A DNA stretch of 64,000 bases, taken from an uncultured Lachnoclostridium sp. (GTDB lineage: Bacteria; Bacillota; Clostridia; Lachnospirales; Lachnospiraceae). The stretch lies in the NCBI GenBank assembly GCA_948330435.1, contig CAOJBY010000012.1:52653-116652 (forward strand), given 5' to 3'. The notes below the pieces were generated by a model, which saw only the letters and a program-made list of their open reading frames with translations, had not been told where the DNA came from and ran no database searches. Within the stretch, counting starts at the first letter, position 1. The number at the start of each line of letters is the position of its first letter. The translations under genes were made by a program, and so were the position numbers. Below, one piece after another: positions 16,604 through 25,787 of this stretch.

Positions 16604-17596
16604 TTACAGATTATAAATATCCGTTTTATATTTGTCCATATTATGGCGAAGGAATTCGATTGTCTCCCTCAGTCCTTCCTCGAAAGTATACTGGGGTTTC
16701 CAGTCCGTCAGTTTCAGTATCTTTTTATTGCAGCCCAGTAACCGGTTCACTTCGCTCTTTTCCGGTCGGAGCCTCTGCTCATCGCAAATAATCTGTGCAT
16801 TTGGATTAATCTGCCGAATCAGTTCTTCTGCCAGCTGTCCGATTGAAATCTCTTTTTGAGTCGCTATGTTGATTTCCTGTCCAATCGTCTTTTCCGAGTG
16901 GTATATGGATATAAACCCGTTAGCCGTATCCTTTACAAAGTTAAAGTCCCTTGTAGGAGTTAAAGAACCTAGCTTAATCTCTTCTTTTCCCGCTAAAAGC
17001 TGTGTAATGATTGTGGGAATAACCGCCCGGGCTGACTGTCTGGGACCATACGTGTTAAAAGGACGCACAATCGTAACCGGAAGTTCAAAAGATCGGTAAA
17101 AAGACTCTGCCAGTCTGTCTGCACCAATTTTAGTAGCCGAATATGGAGATTGCCCCTGATATGGATGCTTTTCATCAATTGGAACATACTGGGCTGTCCC
17201 ATACACTTCCGAAGTGGAAGTCACCAGCACCCGCTGTGTCCCTAATGCTCTGGATGCCTGCAGCACATTTAAAGTCCCTTTTATATTCGTATCCACATAA
17301 GTATCCGGTGAATGATAACTAAATGGTATAGCAATCAGTGCCGCCAGATGAAATACCGCATCACACCCTTTTAATGCTTCTTTTACCCCATTTGGATCCC
17401 GAATATCTCCCTGAAAGATCTCTACATTCTTCATAATATCAGTGGGCAATGTATCAAGCCACCCCCAATTATTAAAAGAATTGTAATAGACAAATGCCTT
17501 TACCTGATATCCCTTCTTAACAAGTTCCTCTGTCAAGTGGCTTCCGATAAAACCATCAGAACCAGTTACCAGAATCTTTTTACTATTGTTCAACAT
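16604..17596 (-). CDS. legB: NDP-GlcNAc 4,6-dehydratase (LegB, SDR family)
   Basis: Extended short-chain dehydrogenase that makes the 4-keto-6-deoxy sugar, the first committed step to legionaminic acid. It has KILVTGSDGFIGSHLTEELV (NAD site), DTNIKGTLNVLQASR, the TSTSEVYGTA block, YSATK (Tyr152-Lys156 counted from the ATG) and RPFNTYGPRQSARAVIPTII, a pattern specific to LegB-type soluble dehydratases. The true start is the ATG at 17594-17596, sharing one base with the upstream stop (TGATG). The 330 residues match the family. It is soluble and separate from the membrane PglF-type dehydratase at 29322-31193, so the cell has two dehydratase systems. Confidence 0.93.
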   Translation of the reverse strand: MLNNSKKILVTGSDGFIGSHLTEELVKKGYQVKAFVYYNSFNNWGWLDTLPTDIMKNVEIFQGDIRDPNGVKEALKGCDAVFHLAALIAIPFSYHSPDTYVDTNIKGTLNVLQASRALGTQRVLVTSTSEVYGTAQYVPIDEKHPYQGQSPYSATKIGADRLAESFYRSFELPVTIVRPFNTYGPRQSARAVIPTIITQLLAGKEEIKLGSLTPTRDFNFVKDTANGFISIYHSEKTIGQEINIATQKEISIGQLAEELIRQINPNAQIICDEQRLRPEKSEVNRLLGCNKKILKLTDWKPQYTFEEGLRETIEFLRHNMDKYKTDIYNL

Positions 17597-19011
17597 CAAA
17601 CATCCGCCTCCCTTTTTTTCACAACTTTCAGAAGTCTTAGCCCAATATAAATAATTGCTCCTGTTATAATGAAAATTAAGCCATATCTTACATAGTTATT
17701 TAACATTTCAACTACTTTACTGAAAATACAAATGGCTGCAATTAAGCATAGAATCATTTTCGTATCAAACACATTCTGCATTTTTAACCTGCGAACCAAA
17801 AAGTAGTGCATCAGCAATAAGAAGAAGTAGCTGGCCAAAGTTGTATACGCAGCTGCCGTATAACCATAATGGGGAATAAACATTCCATTTAGTCCCCAGT
17901 TCAAAAGAGCTGCTATCAGTGTTGCCGCTGCCATCCCCACAGTTTTTTTCTCAAATTGTTCCACACCTGCGTAAAATGTATAAATAAACTGATATAAACA
18001 TCCTATCACCAGTGGCGGTATCACTGCAACAGCATTGCTGTATTTTTCTCCTCCAAGAATAAATATAATTTCTTTTCCAAAGATAATAAGATAACTGCAT
18101 ATTAAGGTAAACAATACGAATGCAATATTTACCATCTTCCTTATCTCCACATACTCTTTTTTATGCAGTTTCTCAGCTATCCAAGGTTGTATGGCCAAGC
18201 TGATGCTGTTAGAAAAAATACTCATAATTGCCATGCAGTTTCCTGCCACACTATAAGTAGCTGTTTCTTCTGCCCCCCGCAGATCGGTAAGCATCACCCT
18301 GTCCAGACTGCTCAGCATATTCCCTGCCAGTAAATGCGGTACATAAGGCAGTGCAATAACATAAGCATATTTCCAATGACGCCATCTTATTTTTTTTCCC
18401 TGCCACAGAAAGTACCCATAAAGACCGATATTAATAATAAGTGCCGGAACCTGTGCTCCTACCACTTTTGCCAACAGCTTATCATTCCAGTTCAAAACTA
18501 GTATTACTGATATCAGCGAAGTAAAAACAGCCGTCGTTAATGTCAGAAATACACTCGTCTTATATCTGTATTCTAACCTTTGCATGGTCTGAAAGATACC
18601 ATTTGCCGGTTGAAAAATCTGACAGACAAAAATCAGACTGATATAAAATATACTCAAATGAAATATGTTTCCAAAGGTGCTTTGAAAACCTAATACAATT
18701 ACATATAAAAGAAGTGCATTCGTTGTACCTAAAAGAAGCATTGAGGCCGCATAAGATTTGAACTCATTCTTAAAATCATATCTGGCTCTCATTAAGGTCG
18801 CCTCTAAGTTAAGCGTCGCCAGACAGCCAATAATGCCATACCAGGATACAAAATTGCTATATTCCCCATATGCACTTTTAGGCATGATTCTTGTAAAAAT
18901 CGGTGCCGTAATAAAAGTCAGTGCATTGGTGGCAAAGCTGCAGATAATATACCATGTACTGGCTTTTAATACCTTATTGTTTTTTATTTCATCAAGTTTA
19001 GTCTGAGCCAT
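17596..19011 (-). CDS. Wzx-type oligosaccharide flippase
   Basis: Integral membrane protein of 471 residues with about 12-14 hydrophobic segments spread over its length. It belongs to the polysaccharide-exporter (MOP) superfamily; the N-terminal segment YIICSFATNALTFITAPIFTRIMPKSAYGEYS is the standard Wzx beginning, with an Arg-rich first cytoplasmic loop. It would turn undecaprenyl-linked repeat units to the outer face of the membrane. It starts immediately after the upstream stop and overlaps the legB start by one base, so it is co-translated with its neighbours. Flippase substrates cannot be read from sequence. Confidence 0.9.
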   Translation of the reverse strand: MAQTKLDEIKNNKVLKASTWYIICSFATNALTFITAPIFTRIMPKSAYGEYSNFVSWYGIIGCLATLNLEATLMRARYDFKNEFKSYAASMLLLGTTNALLLYVIVLGFQSTFGNIFHLSIFYISLIFVCQIFQPANGIFQTMQRLEYRYKTSVFLTLTTAVFTSLISVILVLNWNDKLLAKVVGAQVPALIINIGLYGYFLWQGKKIRWRHWKYAYVIALPYVPHLLAGNMLSSLDRVMLTDLRGAEETATYSVAGNCMAIMSIFSNSISLAIQPWIAEKLHKKEYVEIRKMVNIAFVLFTLICSYLIIFGKEIIFILGGEKYSNAVAVIPPLVIGCLYQFIYTFYAGVEQFEKKTVGMAAATLIAALLNWGLNGMFIPHYGYTAAAYTTLASYFFLLLMHYFLVRRLKMQNVFDTKMILCLIAAICIFSKVVEMLNNYVRYGLIFIITGAIIYIGLRLLKVVKKREADV

Positions 19012-20394
19012 TTAGATAATTTTAACTACTCCCCAAATTCTCTTTTCCTGCATCTTCAAATAACGCACTGTTTTTGCAATTTCCTCATAAGATACTGTCC
19101 TGTCCTGTATGATTAGCACCGCATCCTCAGGTTCTGCCAGGCGTTCCAGTTTTTTTGCGTCATTCATTGGAAAGTTCTCAATGATTCCCTGTTTACCCAC
19201 CGCTTTCAAATCATCAGAAATAGATGCAACAATGGTTTCTGTTCTTTCGTCCTTTGTCCACTCCCATATAGCAACTTTCTGCCTGCTTCCCAATAGGGTT
19301 ATGATTTGCCGGGCAGCTAAGGCCACAGTTTCTTTCTCATCCAGTAATTCTGATAAATGGCACCGCCATTTTAATATTTGCTTATCAAAAATCCCCTGTC
19401 TTTTTCCGCTGTTTTGAACGATTGTCTGCAATTCTAAAACTTGATACATCTGCTGCATATTGTCTTCAGACTTAACTTTATTATTTAATATATAATGAAA
19501 AGCAATCCAGCATATATAGATGAAAGCTGCACCCATTCCGCCAATAAATAAATATTTATATGAGAAACTGGAGTTTTGTACTTCTTCTTGTACCTCATTT
19601 GTTTGCGTCATCTGTGGGTTCTTTGCTTCCTGGGCAGCATTATAATATAATAACTCATTATCTGTAAGTTCATCTTTGAGTTTATCTATATCCTCCTGCT
19701 GATCAACAATTTCTTGATATTTCGCTAATTGATGTTTCCTTACAATATCCGCCGCATCATTTGATGGACTCTTTTCATAACGCAGTTTTAGTTCAACTCC
19801 CTCCATAGTTTCCAGATCAGATAAAATCTGTCCAATCTGCTCCATAAGCAAAAGACAATTTTTTTCATCCTCCTGAATTACCTCAATGCATATGCTGTAG
19901 CCTCCGTCATTTTGAATCGTATAGACTAAATCCTTTAAAGCATTATCGTTATTTTGAACAATATAAACCAAATCTTTTAAGTATTCTCCATTAATAGACG
20001 GCAAAATATTTGCAAAAGACTGTGCATTATCTCCATCCGTATATAATCTTTCTTTAATAATATTTTTTGCTATCTCTACATTCAGTGTTGTATAATAAAG
20101 AACGCCATGCCATGCTTCTTCACCTTGCATAGAAATTAACGGAGACTCCTCATATTGTTTCACTGCTTTCTGATACGCTTCCTCCATATTACATAGCCAA
20201 TGAACCCTTTCTCTTGATTCAAACGATAATTCCTCTTTCAACTCTAGTTCATTTTTTATAGGCATCGGAGCACTTTTCCTGTTTCCTATCAGAATTCCGG
20301 CAACCATGCCAATGAATAAAAATATCAAAATTCTGTACCTGTATCTAAGAACCTCTCCCAGCACACTAACGAGACTTATTTCTCTTTCTTTCAT
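19012..20394 (-). CDS. Wzz/CapA-like polysaccharide co-polymerase with degenerate BY-kinase-like C-terminus
   Basis: The protein has two membrane helices (about residues 21-38 and 281-302) enclosing an extracellular, partly coiled-coil region, the layout of Wzz/CapA chain-length regulators. About 155 cytoplasmic residues follow. Their end, EPEDAVLIIQDRTVSYEEIAKTV then KRIWGVVKII, aligns in pattern with the end of bacterial tyrosine kinases, but no Walker A (GxxxxGKT/S) loop or Tyr cluster is present. The region is therefore probably a non-catalytic remnant or docking domain. LKDLVYIVQNNDNA is almost repeated directly as LKDLVYTIQND. The ATG at 20394 overlaps the upstream stop (ATGA) and has AAAGGA; the frame extends only to a TTG at 20403. 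No separate kinase or phosphatase partner lies in the window. Confidence 0.72.
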   Translation of the reverse strand: MKEREISLVSVLGEVLRYRYRILIFLFIGMVAGILIGNRKSAPMPIKNELELKEELSFESRERVHWLCNMEEAYQKAVKQYEESPLISMQGEEAWHGVLYYTTLNVEIAKNIIKERLYTDGDNAQSFANILPSINGEYLKDLVYIVQNNDNALKDLVYTIQNDGGYSICIEVIQEDEKNCLLLMEQIGQILSDLETMEGVELKLRYEKSPSNDAADIVRKHQLAKYQEIVDQQEDIDKLKDELTDNELLYYNAAQEAKNPQMTQTNEVQEEVQNSSFSYKYLFIGGMGAAFIYICWIAFHYILNNKVKSEDNMQQMYQVLELQTIVQNSGKRQGIFDKQILKWRCHLSELLDEKETVALAARQIITLLGSRQKVAIWEWTKDERTETIVASISDDLKAVGKQGIIENFPMNDAKKLERLAEPEDAVLIIQDRTVSYEEIAKTVRYLKMQEKRIWGVVKII

Positions 20395-21572
20395 GATACC
20401 CAATTCCTTTCTATTGTTTTTTTATTATCTACACTATAAAATACAAAAACCCAAAAAATTGTACTGTATGCCAGCGGCTCAGATGTCAGTCCAACCATTA
20501 TAACCCCAAAAAACAGAGGACCCGCAACCGACCTACTTCCCTGCCATAATTTCCAAAGCCAAAATCCCAAAAATAATGTACCAAACATCAAAAACAAATT
20601 TATATATCCATTATAAGATTGAAATACACGAAAGGACTGCCCCCATAAAGCAGACTTTGTTACATTTTCAAATGATAATTCCAAAAGCCCGATTCTATAT
20701 GCAAGTTTTGGAATTTTTCCCCAGACTCTTTTCAAAATAAAATCAAACATTTGTATTCCGATTACCGTAACTCCCAATAAAGCTGCCGATATATATGCAC
20801 CAAATATCTTAACATTTTTTATTGTATATCCAATTACAATAATCGCCAGTGATGCCACCCCGGCAACAGATACTGTGGAGGTAAATGCCAGCAAAAAAAT
20901 CAAGAGTTTTAAATGAAAAAACTTTTCAGCATTTTTATTCTCAATCAGACATACCATACCCATGGAAATAAAACACTGGAAAATGCCCGGCTCCCAAAAA
21001 GGGCCGCAGTTTCTTTTTAAAAAAGATACAACACTTCCACTTCCGCCTGTCTTTGAATATTTTGTTTCCAGAATGGCACTGTAAACAAGATTCGAACGAT
21101 AAGTAGCATCCTCATTTGGGACAACGCTTGTCCAAAAAAGTCTGTTTAAAAATTCCGGTGCAAGTATTTGAATAGAAAAAAAGAGTAGCGATATAACACA
21201 AACCACAAGCATCACTTGACCAAGTCTTACTTTAAAACTCTCTTTCAAGATCAACTCGGATATCAACATTCCCAGCAAAATAAATATATAGTAAGAAATA
21301 AGGCTGGATATCCCCTGTCGGTCCATATTAATAATTGCCGAAAAAGTAATCATCCCCATAAAGATAAATGAGAGTTTTATCTTGTCAGCTTTTACCCGTA
21401 TCCATTTATCTTTGTATTTCCATAAGCATATGATTACAATTATTAGAAAACAAACTTTATATATTGTATAAATCCAGCTTTTATACAATATAATTATAGG
21501 ATTTCCTGCCATAAGCAGCAACATATAGATAAACGTTTTCTCCTGCCAGGGCTTTAAAATCTCCTGTTCCAT
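20391..21572 (-). CDS. O-antigen polymerase/ligase-like membrane protein (Wzy-like)
   Basis: 393-residue polytopic membrane protein with about ten hydrophobic helices and one larger external loop (about residues 150-200, containing TYRSNLVYSAILETKYSKTGGSGSVVSFLKRNCGPFWEPGIFQ). The GPFWEPG motif in this loop is common in Wzy-like proteins of Firmicutes. Wzy links flipped repeat units into a chain outside the membrane. It starts directly after the fucosyltransferase stop codon and is followed by the Wzz-like gene, the usual grouping. Sequence conservation in Wzy is low, so the call depends on topology and context. Confidence 0.8.
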   Translation of the reverse strand: MEQEILKPWQEKTFIYMLLLMAGNPIIILYKSWIYTIYKVCFLIIVIICLWKYKDKWIRVKADKIKLSFIFMGMITFSAIINMDRQGISSLISYYIFILLGMLISELILKESFKVRLGQVMLVVCVISLLFFSIQILAPEFLNRLFWTSVVPNEDATYRSNLVYSAILETKYSKTGGSGSVVSFLKRNCGPFWEPGIFQCFISMGMVCLIENKNAEKFFHLKLLIFLLAFTSTVSVAGVASLAIIVIGYTIKNVKIFGAYISAALLGVTVIGIQMFDFILKRVWGKIPKLAYRIGLLELSFENVTKSALWGQSFRVFQSYNGYINLFLMFGTLFLGFWLWKLWQGSRSVAGPLFFGVIMVGLTSEPLAYSTIFWVFVFYSVDNKKTIERNWVS

Positions 21573-22487
21573 TTATTCCACCTCAATAAGCTCCCATTGT
21601 TCCGAATAAATATCCGATGCATTCTGTTGTCCCTCGAACCATCTATTTGGAGCGATTACTGTTTTTCCCGGGTAATTTCCCAAAAATTGTGCCCACCAGC
21701 TAAACGTACTGTTTGCAATAATAAAATGTTTGCATGCGGACATCAACAATAATTCTTCATAATCTCTGTTATTTATATCCACATATATAATATTTTCATC
21801 TCCTAAATTCCAGTTCTCCTTAATCCAGTCCAAGTCTTCCGGGCTATTAGAAAAAACATAAAATACAGGAGGAGTATTTATCTTTTGTTTGATTCGTTCC
21901 ATTGCACGAATATAGTATTGTTCGGAACAAATATTCAAAATTTGATTATTTTTCGCATCCGCAACATAGTCCCCCCGTCTAATATGAACACAGACAGATT
22001 CACATTGACTGACTTGCTTTACCCAATCTCCCAGTTCTTTACGCATAGGCACTTTCATCCGAAAATCTTCCAATATCCTCTCTCTGATATGGGCAAAGTA
22101 TTTTTCTGACTGGAAAGTTCCAAATACATACTTATTTTTTTTCTCCGGTATCATATACTGATAAAAATTGTATATATCGTAAGTAAAGTAAAGACCTCTT
22201 TTTGTTAGCTTATAAAAGTTGCCTGCACCATTAATTTTATTTAACACAAATAATAAACGGATGAATATCTGTGTCCACTTCCATTGTTTTTTACCTGTTT
22301 TCTCATCTAACACGAGCACGTCAGGAGACAGTGCAAACGCAGATAAAGCATAATCTCTCTGATTATCAAATCGAAATCCATAGGTATTTATTCCTATCTT
22401 TTCTCCCGTCTGATATTGCAGTGCTTTTGCAAAGGCATATTGGAACATCTGGTTTCCCAGACCACCTGTCAATTGTAAATATATCAT
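21573..22487 (-). CDS. alpha-1,2-fucosyltransferase (GT11 family)
   Basis: The N-terminus MIYLQLTGGLGNQMFQYAFA and the donor-binding motif HIRRGDYV (residues 168-175) are diagnostic of GT11, as are FIIANSTFSWWAQFLG and a late KTVIAPNRWF. The enzyme moves L-fucose from GDP-fucose to O2 of a galactose-type acceptor. The 304 residues fit the family, and GGGAG precedes the ATG. No GDP-fucose synthesis genes (gmd, fcl or fkp) are in the window, so the donor must come from elsewhere. The predicted product is a fucosylated repeat unit, potentially similar to host H-type glycans. Confidence 0.92.
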   Translation of the reverse strand: MIYLQLTGGLGNQMFQYAFAKALQYQTGEKIGINTYGFRFDNQRDYALSAFALSPDVLVLDEKTGKKQWKWTQIFIRLLFVLNKINGAGNFYKLTKRGLYFTYDIYNFYQYMIPEKKNKYVFGTFQSEKYFAHIRERILEDFRMKVPMRKELGDWVKQVSQCESVCVHIRRGDYVADAKNNQILNICSEQYYIRAMERIKQKINTPPVFYVFSNSPEDLDWIKENWNLGDENIIYVDINNRDYEELLLMSACKHFIIANSTFSWWAQFLGNYPGKTVIAPNRWFEGQQNASDIYSEQWELIEVE

Positions 22488-22505
22488 TTAATAATCTCCC
22501 TAATT

Positions 22506-23516
22506 TTACTCCCTTATTCCTGTCAACCGAAGTAGAAGTTCCCCTTTATACAGGTATTTTGAAAAAAAGAGTTTCATCATATAAAGAACAGCATATAAAA
22601 TCACTACAACAACCAATGGCCTTATTATTGTAAGTAAAAAGCAGTCCCATAAATTCGTAAGTGCCACCAGAGCACCTACTATTAATTGATGGCACAGATA
22701 AATCGTATATGAAACTTGTCCGATTTTAACCAAATGTGTCACAAAAATTTCTTTTGACATCATATATCCGGCAAGTCCAAAACACAATATTATTTGTACA
22801 ATAATATTTATAACCGACATGTTTGACCAGTATGACCAGGTCCAGCCCTTCATATAATGAACACCAGTTAAAATCAAGTATGCAGTCAGGCTCACTGGCA
22901 GAAGTGCAATTGACATGTTTTTGAATTTCTCCATATAATGATACCTTTTCAGCAAAATACCCGCTGAAAAATATCCAACCCAGTTCAAAGGATTCAAATA
23001 TGCATTTATAAATATCCCATTGGTAAAATTAATGTCGAAACTTGTGGTAATTATATTAATTGCAGATAAAAAAATCCAGAACTCACACACTCCCCGCTTT
23101 TTCTTTATTGGGAACATTATGATATAGAGCAAGACCAGTACTGTAAGATAGTAAAATGAACTTCCATTTCCCAATATAAACTTTATCCATCCTTCAAAGG
23201 ATATTCCTCCTTTTCGGAGTACTACATAAAGCCACAAAATTGATGCACCAAATATCCAGGGTATTATAATTGATAACAATTTTTGTTTCCAAAAATCTTT
23301 CCATTCCCGTTTATTATTCTCGAAAAAATAGCCACTGAGGATATAAAAAACAGGAACTCCCATTGTGCCGCAATATCCTAACCATGCTGAAGCCATCTGA
23401 TTTCCAAAAGAGTATCCTTCTGGTACAGACCCACAATGAGCACATACTACGCTCAGTATTGCAAGAGCTTTTACAATGTACAAATATTCTTTCTCGCTAT
23501 TTTCCAGCTTCTTCAT
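22506..23516 (-). CDS. acyltransferase family 3 membrane O-acetyltransferase
   Basis: 336-residue protein with about ten membrane helices. The early YLYIVKALAILSVVCAHCG carries the conserved His used in catalysis by acyltransferase-3 enzymes, followed by GVPVFYILSGYFFE. These enzymes O-acetylate exported or lipid-linked sugars. Its start overlaps the end of the neighbouring GT4 gene by 20 bases. A target within the repeat unit (fucose, for example) is possible but unknown. The OafA-type C-terminal SGNH domain is absent. Confidence 0.85.
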   Translation of the reverse strand: MKKLENSEKEYLYIVKALAILSVVCAHCGSVPEGYSFGNQMASAWLGYCGTMGVPVFYILSGYFFENNKREWKDFWKQKLLSIIIPWIFGASILWLYVVLRKGGISFEGWIKFILGNGSSFYYLTVLVLLYIIMFPIKKKRGVCEFWIFLSAINIITTSFDINFTNGIFINAYLNPLNWVGYFSAGILLKRYHYMEKFKNMSIALLPVSLTAYLILTGVHYMKGWTWSYWSNMSVINIIVQIILCFGLAGYMMSKEIFVTHLVKIGQVSYTIYLCHQLIVGALVALTNLWDCFLLTIIRPLVVVVILYAVLYMMKLFFSKYLYKGELLLRLTGIRE

Positions 23517-24615
23517 TTAATAATTCCTCAAAAATCTTTATATGAACTCGGGACATACATTCAATTGAATATCCCTGTATTTTCTTCAGAGAAATTTCGG
23601 ATGCCTTTCTATTCAACTCCTCATCTTCCAAGTATTTCTGAATCGCCGCCGACATTCTCTGAATATCTTCGGATGGAACAATTTCCCCACATCCATCCAC
23701 CAGTTCTAATCCCGCAACACATCTGTCTGTAGTAATTACCGGGAGCCCTGCTGCCATGGCTTCATTAATTACAAGTCCCCAGATATCTTCTCTGGTAGGA
23801 AGGACAAACACATCGGATGCCTGATAGTAACTACGTAGCTGATCTTTTGTTAAGAAGGATATAAAATGTATATTAACAAGGTGATTCTCCTTTATTAATT
23901 GTTCATATTCTTCTGTCGCTTTCCCCCCAACAATATAGATCCCATATGTCTGATTCATCTTTCCGGCGGCAGATAATAAAACATCAAATCCCTTGCGCCA
24001 GATAAAGCTTCCAACTGATAAAATAGTCTTTTTTTCTGTCATTCCCAGATTTTTTTTAATAATCTGCTTTTCTGCCATTGACTCCGGCTTATGTAAAATC
24101 TCTTTTTCATGTAAAGAAGTAAATGGATAATGATATATCTTTTGTTTTCCTGCTCCATAGTAAATTAAATATTTATCACATTCTTTTCCTGTACTGAGAT
24201 ATGCTTTTGCCCCTGAAATAAAAAAAGACTTTATCTTCTTTTTAATAAAAGCCTCTCCCTCTCTGACTAATCCGCCATCACTGTTTAATATATAAGGTAT
24301 CCTTTTATGCCTAAGATATTGTATTGCATACATCCCTGTTGGTGTACTGTACCCGCCAACTACAATGATGTCATAGCTCCTGTCTTTCAAATACTTTTTT
24401 ACCTGCGGACACCAGGCCGAAGATGTCAGTTTTATGATTGCTTTTAAGACTATTTCCTTATATGTCTTTCTTTTTTCACCGCTTTTCCAATTCTCATTGC
24501 GATCTTTTGCCCTGTCCAGTTCATATAAAACTGTCAAATCGCAATATCTTCCCAGTTCCTGAAAAAAGTCCACCCGATAAGGAGAAGGTATATTTGTCAA
24601 ATACAATACTTTCAT
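23497..24615 (-). CDS. glycosyltransferase family 4
   Basis: Begins MKVLYLTNIPSPYRVDFFQELG, a very common start for GT4 enzymes of capsule loci. The donor domain shows ILSVGSFIWRKGFDVLLSAA and PTREDIWGLVINEAMAAGLPVITT, the E-x7-E type element with Asp in the first position. I chose the ATG at 24615 over one at 24645, which overlaps the upstream gene and lacks a ribosome site; GAAGGGG lies ahead of 24615. About 372 residues. Cytoplasmic. Donor and acceptor are not predictable. Confidence 0.86.
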   Translation of the reverse strand: MKVLYLTNIPSPYRVDFFQELGRYCDLTVLYELDRAKDRNENWKSGEKRKTYKEIVLKAIIKLTSSAWCPQVKKYLKDRSYDIIVVGGYSTPTGMYAIQYLRHKRIPYILNSDGGLVREGEAFIKKKIKSFFISGAKAYLSTGKECDKYLIYYGAGKQKIYHYPFTSLHEKEILHKPESMAEKQIIKKNLGMTEKKTILSVGSFIWRKGFDVLLSAAGKMNQTYGIYIVGGKATEEYEQLIKENHLVNIHFISFLTKDQLRSYYQASDVFVLPTREDIWGLVINEAMAAGLPVITTDRCVAGLELVDGCGEIVPSEDIQRMSAAIQKYLEDEELNRKASEISLKKIQGYSIECMSRVHIKIFEELLNEEAGK

Positions 24616-24632
24616 AGTATAAAACACCCCTT

Positions 24633-25787
24633 CTAAAAAATACATTTATCAAACATATCCCGATACCCCTGACAATCGATATTTTTACTATAATTCTCAA
24701 TATAATCAGCAACAAGCATTCGTTTCTCACGCAGCCTTGCTGCTCCCATATTCACTAATTCCTGAAGTGCATCTTTATATTTTTCTCTATCCTCAAGGGG
24801 AATTGTCCAGCCTATCTTTCTGGTATCGATTTCACTCCAGGGGGTGCGATCACTAATTACAGGAATACATCCCCCTGCCATGGCTTCAAAAATCACATGG
24901 CCATAGTTTTCCCCTTTTGTCGGAAAGAAAAATACCTGATATTGTGAAAATGTATCAATTACATCCTCGGGCCGAATCTCCCCACAATATCTGCAAATAA
25001 TATTGGAAGGCAATTCTTTTATTTTATTACTACACTCTTCAAAATACGCCTCATTTACTTTCGCTCCATAAATATCAAAACATATATTTCCTTTCAATTC
25101 TTTCAAAATCTCTAATGCATAATGTAAATTTTTCTCCAGTGAAATTCGAGACAGGAAAATAATTCGCAGTCCTGCGTCTTCAGTCTCTTCATTTATTGTA
25201 ACACATTCTATCTTTCGCGGTATATCCTGGGCATAATGGCAAAGGATATTTTTACCAATTCTTTTATATATGTCCTTACCCTCATGCTCATCTGTTGCTG
25301 ACCATTCCACATCTTTAAAGTATCCCGTCGCTTTCAGCAGTTCAACATATACTTTTTTTTTCATATACTTTATATGAAATGCTCCCGGTGCAAACAAGCC
25401 CATAGAAGCAATAATCAGCCTTGCCTTTATCCTTTTCTGCTTTTTTAATCTTAATGCTACTCTAGCATAATCATTAAAACATCCACAAAGATATACGATA
25501 TCCATCCCCAATGCTTTTTCATATATTGTGGCTTTTGTAAATCCTCCTGGTTGAACATACCATACTTTTGCGTTCCCTATTTGATTCCAATCTTCATGAT
25601 TAATATCCGAATATGCCTCTGCGTCACCCCGATCCCGATCCTCTGTCAAAACATAAAAATCATATTCTGTTCCCAGGCGGTCTGTCAAGTTCTGGATGCT
25701 TCGCACGGGACCACCATCTTTATAACCCGGAAGATAATGTGCAATAATAATCAAAATTCTCTTTTTCAATGATTTCTTCCTCCTCAT
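24633..25787 (-). CDS. glycosyltransferase family 4
   Basis: Starts RILIIIAHYLPGYKDGGPVRSIQNL, with the GGP glycine-rich acceptor-side loop of GT4. IIFLSRISLEKNLHYALEIL and PTKGENYGHVIFEAMAGGCIPVIS (E-x7-E motif) follow in the donor half. The ATG at 25787 overlaps the upstream stop as ATGA but has no ribosome site; GAGGAGG lies just after it, well placed for a TTG at 25769. Initiation at that TTG, six codons in, is therefore a real alternative. Up to 384 residues. The sugar specificity is unknown. Confidence 0.86.
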   Translation of the reverse strand: MRRKKSLKKRILIIIAHYLPGYKDGGPVRSIQNLTDRLGTEYDFYVLTEDRDRGDAEAYSDINHEDWNQIGNAKVWYVQPGGFTKATIYEKALGMDIVYLCGCFNDYARVALRLKKQKRIKARLIIASMGLFAPGAFHIKYMKKKVYVELLKATGYFKDVEWSATDEHEGKDIYKRIGKNILCHYAQDIPRKIECVTINEETEDAGLRIIFLSRISLEKNLHYALEILKELKGNICFDIYGAKVNEAYFEECSNKIKELPSNIICRYCGEIRPEDVIDTFSQYQVFFFPTKGENYGHVIFEAMAGGCIPVISDRTPWSEIDTRKIGWTIPLEDREKYKDALQELVNMGAARLREKRMLVADYIENYSKNIDCQGYRDMFDKCIF

